NCBI GenBank assembly: GCA_947095535.1
Contig: OX352772.1
Location: 319,310,018-319,374,017 of the forward strand
DNA: 64,000 nt
From: Poecilobothrus nobilitatus
Lineage: Eukaryota > Arthropoda > Insecta > Diptera > Dolichopodidae
Reading direction: 5' to 3'
Shown here in pieces: positions 55,663-64,000 of the stretch (its first letter is position 1; every line of letters begins with the position of its first letter). The translations under genes were made by a program, and so were the position numbers. The notes under the pieces were generated by a model, which was given only the letters and a program-made list of their open reading frames with translations, did no database searches and was not told where the DNA came from.

Positions 55663-58600
55663 TAAAAGATAAAAGATTTGAACATTGATAGATAAGAATC
55701 AACAATGTTTTACAGATTTTTTTCATTCTAATTTTAAATGATATGAAATTCTAATTAAAAATCATACTTCAACCTTATTTTTTAATTTTTGTATCATGAA
55801 CAATTATTCGTCAAATATTTTCCAATTTACTTCTTATATTTATAAGATTAAAATTTGTGTAACTTTTAGGTAACCTTAATCTTTGACTAATCTTAAGTTT
55901 CTTTAATAATTAATTTCACCATGCTGGTTGTCCACTGGAGGTTTTGTGCAAGACATATATTATCCTATATATTTTATATTACGATAATAATATTATATTA
56001 TATTATTATTACGATATAAACTATTACGATATAATTTACTAATATTAGATATGATCTGAATCAGAGGTTTCAATCGAAGCCTTTCCATTGGAATGCTGAT
56101 GACTTAACGATTATGTCATGATTGCTAACTTAGGTATCAGCTATACAACATATAATTATGTACGTTTCCTTGATATTTCATATAAAGGGCTATATAATAG
56201 TCATAACAATCATTTGTTATCATTATTAAAAAAAACATTCGCCACGTTAGAGTTGTAATTTTCCTATATCAATCAATAGTTTGTATATAATCATATCAAA
56301 AACTTATCGAAAATTTATATGGTAGTTGATGATTATTATATTTATACTTATACATATAAGTTCTAAAATTTTTTTCAAAAATTAATTCAATAAGACTACA
56401 TATAACTGAGATATTACTATACTCTTTGTAAAAAAGACTAAAATTTTCCAAGTAACGACGCTTACGTATGTAATTGAAGAGATAATTTTAGTTAACATAA
56501 GTTTTATTGAATTAGTTAAGGTAATGAACTGCAAAATGATTCAAAAGATAAATTTTAACATTTCTTTTTGTAATTTTACAAAAACGTCCTAAAATTATGC
56601 AATAATAAAAGATTTAAAATATGTCTAAATTAAATATCGTAAAATTCAAAATATAAGTAAAATGTGAAAGAAATTTTTGTAACTGATTTCATATCAACAT
56701 GAAATAGAATTGAAATTGCCCATTTCTTTTTTTAACGAAGTAAAAGAAGTAGCAATAGAAATAACAGATTTTATATATATTTTTGTACATTAATATTTTC
56801 TTTTGTTTTTTTTAACATACATATATGAATGAATGTTTGTATACTTGTGTGTAAATTATTGTAGTGCATTTGATGATGATGATGGGTATCTTTTTTTTTT
56901 TTTTTTGTGCTTTTTAAACTGATCTTTTCACTTTTCTTTTGTTTCACAATTTTCTTTTTATTTTTGATTTTATTTCATTTTTTGTTTTTTTGCACCATTC
57001 TGGAAAATTTTTGTGTAAATCATATTATAACTGTTCGCAGGTGTTTAATTTGGTGAAAAAGTTTTATATTTTTCTTTTTCATTGTTTTTTAATTTTTTGT
57101 TTTGCCATGTTTTGCTATTTATTTTCTCTTCATCTTATCATTTTATTTTATATTTTGAGGTGTAAGGCTTTTTTACTGTTTTTTTATCATTTATTTTTTT
57201 CTTTTAACATTCAAAGTTGCTATTGTTGTTTTTGTAGGGTCTATTTGGTTGTTCTTTTGTTTTGTTATTGTTTTTAAAAATGTTAAGGTTTTTGTTGTTG
57301 TTATTCTATTATAATATGTTTGTTGTTTTTTGATTTGTTTTTTTTTTTTTGTTTTACCTTCTTAAAATTCTGAAAAGAAATACTTTAGAGGTTTAATATT
57401 TAATTCTATTTTTGTTTTGTTTTTTTTTTCTTTTTATTTCCCTTTTCCCAGGAACGCCTTAGTGTACAGTATTTTAAACAGCCTTAGTGTGTTTTACTGT
57501 TTTTTTTTTTTGTTTTTTTTCAATATTATATTGTTTGTTATTTTTTTATATTTTTTGCATTTCTGATATTGTTTTATTTTTTGATTTTTTTTTTTTTTTG
57601 TATCTTTAAGGAAAATTGGATATTTATATGGAAAATAAGGTAATAAAATGATGTTTTATTGTTTTAAATTTTCCCTAAAGTTAAGGATCTTCTAAAAATT
57701 TCTTTTAAAATTATTCTTAGGGAAACGGATAAGGAAATAAAGACTGGTGTGCGTATAAAAAAATAATGTAATATAATGAAATTGATGGTGAAAAAAAAAA
57801 CTACATTTGGTATTCACTTAAAAATGCTAAGTTAACCTAAAGTTATAAAGGTGCGTTGGATTGTGTTAGAAAATATCATCTATGTTATCATCATTCCTTA
57901 GAAATGAATAATAATTATTTTGTAAATTATTAAATAAAAATTGAAAAAAAGAAAAAAAAAAAAAATGGGAATGAAAAAAAAACATATTTAAATACTACAG
58001 AGATACAACATATACATAGTAATATATTGGAAATAACCTGTTTTCACATATGTATGTATAAAAAAAATGAAATGGAAATATATTTTTTTCTTTTATATTA
58101 TATACCTACAAGTATATATTTTTATGATATTATATGTATTTTAATTTGCTATTTCCTTTTTTTTTTAGAAACAAAGAGATATATTCATTTCCTTAGGGAA
58201 TCTTTATTTTATCCTTTTAATTTGTATGCTTCTGCCTCATAGGATAAGCAACTTTTCCTATATATTATAGAAATAGACATATATAATTTTTATTTTTTAT
58301 TTATTTCTTTTTGATTTTGAAGTTAACTTAAATTAATTTTATTATTAGGGCTTAAGTCTTAGTTTTTCTTTTTATTATATTATCCTTCTAACATTTAAGC
58401 TGTAAAAGTTTAACTATGTAAATATATTAGAATAAAAATCTCATAAATTCCCAGAAATTTTTATACTGCTTAAATTTCTCCTAATTTTATGAGTTATACG
58501 TATGAATTTACAAAGGTTTTCATATTGATCGTACCCGTAATGAATAAAAAGATTTATTCAATACATGTGATCTTATTGTATTAATTATTATAACTACATA

Positions 58601-59460
58601 TTTTGTAAATTATGTAATTACCTATAGTTAATTAAAAATCTTATCAGCTATAAGATGTTGTAATTTTAAAAAAGAGATTTTAGGTAAAGTACCCTGAAAA
58701 TGCTATGAAGTATTTAATTTAGATCAATAGATATTTCTTGTACGAGTATTATATTTTTACATTTCTAGTATCATTACGGTATATATTATAATATTTTGAT
58801 CTGATTTTACAATTTGAGATGTTTTTGATGTATTGTAAATAAAAAGGATAATATTGGTATTGGTTCTATATTATAATAATATACATAATATTAATATTTT
58901 TGTTAAGTAATATTTTAAAAGATTTTTGATTACTTCTCTTCTTTCCATATTCTGCAGTTTAAAAATTTTTCATGATTTACCGCTTCAAAATGAAAATGAA
59001 AAATGGAAAAATTGATCTGCGATCATTCGGTAGATATTTAGACGCATTAAAGGGCGTCCAATATTAATAAACCTACACAGGTCATTTAACGCGAAACAAT
59101 AATATGTAATATATAAAGTTTATATAGTATTACCACACTTTAAATTGGGTAATATGAAGAAGCCGAACATCTATATGGACTAATTTCGCTTAATTCTATC
59201 TTTTTACAAAGATTTTCAGTTCGCTGATTGGCTATAATATCTAAGGTTTATTTATTTTATGTATAGTTTAAGAAGAGCTTTAAACTCGTTCTTTAAAATC
59301 TTCCACTAAATTTTCTTACCCATTCTACATAATCTTAAATTTTCCTAAAACTTATTATTTTAAAACTCTTTCCCGCATCCTTACTAAATAAGTCAAACTG
59401 TATACATGTACATGCATGTACATGTATTAAAGGTTCCAATAATATGATTTTAATAAATAG
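55663..59460. other. gene-free AT-rich stretch with a T-rich segment
   Basis: No gene seen. From about 56880 to 57620 the plus strand is extremely T-rich with G and little A, a mirror of the A-rich plus strand at 5250-5930. The 112-codon frame at 56939-57277 is F/L/C-rich and due to that bias. A GC-richer patch near 59040-59060 holds GACGCATTAAAGGGCGTC, a small hairpin. Confidence 0.5.
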
Positions 59461-59463
59461 TAT

Positions 59464-59744
59464 GATTTATATAAATTTAAACAGGGATTATATCGGAAAC
59501 CGGTCTATCACAATCCCGCTTTATCAAAATGTTGTTTTATCAAAACCTTGTTTTTTTTTTATTCTTGAATTCGACCCCAATTCTAAAATTCCTTCTTGTA
59601 TTTTAAAAACAAAATTTAAAGAAAAAGGATATTAATAAACAGGATTTTAAGAAACAACAGGATTTTGATAAAACAACATTTTGATAAAACAAGATTTTCA
59701 TAGACCGGCTTTCGATACGATCCCTATTTAAATTTATATAAATC
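59464..59744. mobile_element. foldback element, FB family copy 2 (best termini)
   Basis: The outer inverted repeat GATTTATATAAATTTAAA (59464) pairs with TTTAAATTTATATAAATC (ending 59744). Inside it AGGGATTATATCGGAAACCG pairs imperfectly with CGGCTTTCGATACGATCCCT. Inward come TTTATCAAAATGTTG / TTTTATCAAAACCTTG units on the left and AACAGGATTTTGATAAAAC, AACATTTTGATAAAAC units on the right. The terminal words are those of FB copy 1 at 2471-2950, but the element is only about 280 bases and its centre differs. Confidence 0.7.
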
Positions 59745-61390
59745 AAATTATTACATTGTAAAATAAAGTAAAAGGTAAATTTATTTTTAAATTAACAATT
59801 TGATAAAAAAAAATAAACAAAGGCAATTCACACAATTTTATATACCAAATATTCATAAGTTATACAATTTTTTAATTGATCATTTACAGTTAAAAAACTA
59901 TATATTATAATTAGTGTATGTAAAAAAAAAATGTGTTCTCTTTTAAAAAAGTTTCTATTATATTAATATTGAAACCCCCAAATTACTGGAAACTCATTTA
60001 TCATTTTAAAATATAACAAAAAAATAAACAAAAACAAATATTCAAAACCGTTATACCTATAAATTATTAAAGTAAAAGATTAACATTCGTTGTCATGACC
60101 AGTCAATTTGTATCATTTATACGAATTCTTGAACAAAATACAAAAAAAAAAAAATTCGAATCACGAAAACTGAAATAATTTTCCAGCTGAAAGGGCTATT
60201 GTTCATCATCATTTATATGCGTTTAACAAAAAAAAAAACCCAAACCAACACAATTTCCATAATAAAAATACATATTTAAAAAAAAAAAAAAAAATACCTG
60301 TACATATTTAACAGATCCTATATATAGTAAACAACAAGCAAATTATTTTATATCGTTTAATTTACGTGTGCATGTGATTGACATAACTGTAATTAACTAC
60401 TGAAAATGTGTAATTAATTTTCATAATAAAAAAGTATAAAATTGACCATAAAAAAAAAACCATTTATTTTTTTATTTTTTATTTTTTTTTTTTTGTTTTT
60501 TTTTTGTAAATAAATAAAAGAATAAACAAAAATAAAATGCATTTCTGATTATGCTGACATATAAAAAATTACATGGAAAATTTATAATGAGAATCTATGT
60601 ACTGTTATGCAATTAATTAAGTTATTAAAGAAAACAACCACCATTATTTTAATGAGAAGCCTTAATAATATGTATACATCAGCTGAAAATTCAATTTCTT
60701 TAATTTTATGGAAGAACAAATATTTTAACCAGTAATTTATGAATTTTGCAAAAAAAAAAAATTATTTTTCTTTTAAGCTTTAAAAAGTTTTTCTTTTTAA
60801 ATTTTATCAGATTTTTGTAATAATAAAAAGAATTTGAAATGACATTTGAGAATGATAACATTCTAAAATTTTAATTATTGAAGCATGTAGGAGTGTATTC
60901 AAATTAAATAATAAAAATTTTAGAGTTCTGTGGAAATTTTACGCAATAATGTCTAATAAAAAAAGAAAGCTTTTATGGTGACTATGGTATTTTATCATCT
61001 TCTAAACAAAGTATTGAACGGTACGACGGTAAATAAAGTTAAGATTAGTTTTTTTTAATTAAAATTGCATCATAAGATGAGTCTGTTGAAGATATAGAAG
61101 CTGTAAAGATCGGTCTTACTAGTATGATATTTTTGGCTTATGGAAAAGATAATTTTTTTGTTTTAACCGGCCATATCTTGGTAAACATATAACATTAAAA
61201 AAAATGAATTTTAATTTTTAATAACTACCAAGTTTTAAAGAGTTTGTTAATTTATATTAAGTGAAGTACTTTATATATTATGTACATACGCTTTATTAAC
61301 ATTTCAACTGTTTTCGGTTTTTATGTTATAAGGGATTTTCAATACCTAAAATTGTGTACACATAAAAATCAATTATAGAATTGATTTTGT
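59745..61390. other. gene-free AT-rich stretch
   Basis: AT-rich sequence with A-runs; nothing recognisable. Confidence 0.6.
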
Positions 61391-61552
61391 GAGGCCTCGG
61401 TGGTCTAGTGGGTAAGAGTTTATAAAATGTGCTGTAAACACCGAGGGAGTGTGGGTTCGAATCGCACACACGTCGTAAGAGTTATTCCCCCTTACGAAAT
61501 TTACAGCCACGGCTGAACAGGAAAGGCTGTGTAACATTAATGTGGCAGAAAT
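61391..61552 (+). mobile_element. tRNA-derived SINE, copy 2 (best preserved)
   Basis: It starts GAGGCCTCGGTGGTCTAGTG with A-box-like TGGTCTAGTGGGTAAGAG, B-box-like GTGGGTTCGAATCGCACACA, then CGTCGTAAGAGTTATTCCCC, ACAGCCACGGCTGAACAGGA, AAGGCTGTGTAA and ATTAATGTGGCAGAAATAC. A short ACCT-type repeat follows instead of an A-tail. It has the same structure as 6246-6428 in the opposite orientation. Confidence 0.78.
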
Positions 61553-61612
61553 ACTTACCTACCTACCTATACTTACCTAAATTTATAATATCTAAGTACT
61601 TATTTTTTTAGT

Positions 61613-61718
61613 AGATTCCTCGTCAGTTGAGTGATTAGCACATAACGAGTACATATTAACGAGGGGAGTGTGCATTTAAATCTTACACAGTTTGCAAGGA
61701 TATTTAATAGAGGGGAAA
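61613..61718 (+). repeat. degraded SINE copy beside copy 2
   Basis: TTCCTCGTCAGTTGAGTGAT, TAGCACATAACGAGTACATA, ACGAGGGGAGTGTGCATTTA and AATCTTACACAG follow the SINE head order at 61391 with many changes, 60 bases downstream in the same orientation. Confidence 0.45.
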
Positions 61719-63706
61719 ATTTAATTGATAATACAAATTACTGACTACATATAATATAAGTAATAGATTTATATAGATTTTCACGATAACTTTTACAAAA
61801 AGCAGGAGATAATACGAGATATATTAACAAACAACAAATTTTATTAAATGAGGAATCAATTTCTAACGGTTTTCGAAGTAGATTAATTTAATTTTTTTTT
61901 CAAAATTTCATTATTACAACAGGTTTTATGTTATGTCATTTTTTCGATTAATTTTTATACATCACAGATGAATTTCATATAAATATAATCTTTTTTTAAT
62001 TTAAACTTTAGGTTAGAACCTTTAATACAAAATATACAGTTTTGTTTACGGCATATAGGAATGTAATATTTGTAGAATGTAGTATTTGTAGGATTACATT
62101 TACAACGATAAATACCGTATAAATACTACATGCCTGAAGAGTTCAGTAGTGTTGAAAGATCAAACGCTATTAAAAATATAAATAAAATAGTTTCCGGAAC
62201 ATTTTTGAAGATACAATTTATTTTTTCTATATGCATAATTTTAATAATAAATAAGTTACTTAAGAACTGGGCCAATTCTAATAAAAGATTCTAACGACAA
62301 TAAGTAAGTAAGTTTTTCTACTAACACTTCCGGTTAATTAAAATATCAGAAATAAAAACTCTTAAATATTATATATAATTATAACTTTACAAATTACAAT
62401 ACAAAATGTCTGCTCTTAAAAATGGTTAGATGATTTCTTAGAATACTTTTATGCATTTAACGGTAATAAGAATGTCTCAGCTTAACAGAAGAGTATAGTG
62501 AATTCATTATTATCTATAATTATAATTTAGTAGTTTTCAGACACACACTACGTATTATGAATTTCGTTTCAAGCGTTGAACATCAGGAACTACATATTTT
62601 TTTCGATTTTTCTACTATAAAACCTATACATAATATTAATAATAAAAAACATAAACAACACATTTCATATTTACATTACAGTAGTATGGTACCTACGATA
62701 GCTATAGTATGTAGTAACAAAACGTACACAACAGAACAGAATAACAAAAAAAAAAACAAAATTATAAGAGACATTCTCACTTACTCTCTTTAAAATTGTG
62801 TATTCTTTTTTTCCTCTCGAGTCACGAGTCTCGACACGACTCGATTTCACTTCAACGGCTCAACTATTCTTTGGCTATATGTATGTAACGTACTTTAACT
62901 TATGCATGTGTAAAGAAAAAAATTTAAAAATTGTTAAAAATCGTCATTTATCACAATATTTATTGAAATTTTAAATAGTGATGAATGATATTAATCTGAT
63001 ATTAATAATCAATACGTATCTAAGTATGTACTTATGTATAATCAGCGGACGAGTCTCTTTAAAATTCAAATATATAATTGTTTTGGTTTTTTACTTTTCT
63101 ATTAAATTGTTGCATTTATGTATGAATGTTTGTATATTATTTGAAGCGATTAGAAAACTTTTCTAATTGTATTCGTTTTTGAATTCAATTTCTTCTCATA
63201 TACTTAAATTTGAGTATATGTACAGCAGTTCTTACAATCAAAATTAAATTTGAATAATTTTTTATTTTTAAATATTTTGTATGTCAATTTTATGCAGAGT
63301 TACCATTTGTACAATTGTGGTAATATTTGTACGGTTTTCTCGCACTCTGTACCATGTTACATGTACAATCTTAATCAAGGATTGTACGCAAATATAGGGT
63401 CTTTTTAGATTTTAAATTTTTTACATTAGGGCAAGGTAAAACGAACAGCGGCAATATTGTTACAGACAACGTTGCTCATTAAAAAAATTTAACTGTATTT
63501 TGCTCCAACATTTGTTTGTGCATTTTACGAACGTTTTACGGATACCTATTCTATTTTCCCCACGGTCCTTTAAAATAATTATTTCGAACTCGATAAATAA
63601 ATAGACACTATAGTCCTCACTCACAATACCAAATAATGTAAATTCTAAATATACGTACACCAACTACAGGCTCTTTAAACAATTTAATTCTGTTTTGGCG
63701 TTATTG
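61719..63706. other. gene-free stretch with two GC-richer patches
   Basis: AT-rich overall. At 62815-62850 CTCGAGTCACGAGTCTCGAC then ACGACTCG forms nested inverted GAGTC/GACTC words. From about 63420 to 63660 the sequence is less AT-biased and a 67-codon minus frame (63663-63460) with SVYLFIEFEIIILKDRGENR is open. It has no recognised family and could be an exon or chance. Confidence 0.45.
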
Positions 63707-64000
63707 TACCCTACACATTAAGTATAGGGTATATTAACTTTGGTATGGTGTTTGTAACCACCTAAAGGAAGCGAGTTAGGTATAGACATGTATATATATT
63801 CTGAATCAGGATCACCTCCAGAGTCGATTTAGCGATGTCCGTCCGTCCGTACGCACGATAACTCAAAAAATAATGATGCTATCTTGATGAAATTTATACT
63901 GTAGGTTAACAATGACTAAGGTAAGGCGGGGATTGTAAATGGGCGAAATCGGACCATGAGTTCGAGTACCTCCCATACAACTCCCATAACCGAATACGCA
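63707..64000 (+). repeat. family A repeat, cut by the right edge
   Basis: It starts TACCCTACACATTAAGTATA and continues with ATTAACTTTGGTATGGTG, TGAATCAGGATCACCTCC, a GTCCGTCCGTACGCACGATA block and GAGTACCTCCCATACAACTC as in the copy at 31592, with which it agrees closely. The remainder lies outside the window. Confidence 0.8.

Noticed and set aside
56939..57277. 112-codon plus-strand frame rich in F, L, C and Y
   Set aside because: It follows from the T-rich strand (long T-runs with G and C), which suppresses stop codons. There is no domain or signal-peptide logic.
1..64000. A CRISPR array, operon or bacterial gene cluster
   Set aside because: The sequence is animal in character (LINEs, SINE, microsatellites, no dense coding). 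The tandem arrays seen lack unique spacers of constant length.

Overview
This is 64 kb of very AT-rich animal DNA (visibly about four-fifths A+T, full of A/T runs and TA microsatellites) in which I find no host gene that I can defend. It reads as an intergenic or intronic stretch built of transposable elements and their relics. The best organism guess is an insect, probably a brachyceran fly. Several dispersed repeats carry the GTCCGTCCGTCCG block next to 'ATATATATTCTGAATCAGGATCA', and another carries 'GTGGTATCACAAT...CTAAGTG' with an ACCTA tail. I recall both patterns from fly genomes but could not check them here.

The centre (31.5-38.8 kb) is a three-level nest. An outer element with terminal inverted repeats (31471-38786) contains a family A repeat (31592-38327), which contains a structurally full-length non-LTR retrotransposon of the I-like, RNase H-bearing group on the minus strand (about 32455-38285). 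The LINE has an exact 11-bp target-site duplication, a 5' UTR, a gag ORF broken by one frameshift, an uninterrupted 1228-residue endonuclease-RT-RNase H ORF2, and a TAAA-type 3' tail. A second family A copy at 43395-44144 shows the matching empty site. ORF2 reads YADN where the RT catalytic motif should read YADD, so this copy is probably dead despite its long ORF.

Elsewhere, reading frames by eye gave four older LINE relics: a minus-strand RT C-terminus at 18.69-18.96 kb, a zinc-knuckle C-terminus at 21.74-22.00 kb, a Jockey-type C-terminus at 40.96-41.22 kb and another zinc-knuckle C-terminus at 44.82-45.04 kb. An RTE-type RT tail lies at 55.10-55.66 kb (minus).

Non-coding repeat families fill much of the rest. 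Family A (CCCTACAC ends, GTCCG block, internal tandem repeats) has 4 copies. Family B (AGCACATTT terminal hairpin, about 480-bp internal duplication) has 5 copies. Family C (GTAGCTGTCATACAAC and TCCTAGAGTTGACAC blocks) has about 6 copies. A tRNA-headed SINE has about 6 copies. A foldback family (FB; copies at 2.47, 6.59, 53.5 and 59.46 kb, plus a core at 51.65 kb) has inverted arms made of short tandem units that differ from copy to copy. A separate foldback lies at 19.48-19.97 kb. Several local tandem duplications (100, 141 and 167 bp) and palindromes are listed. The remaining stretches are AT-rich sequence in which I see nothing beyond low-complexity tracts.
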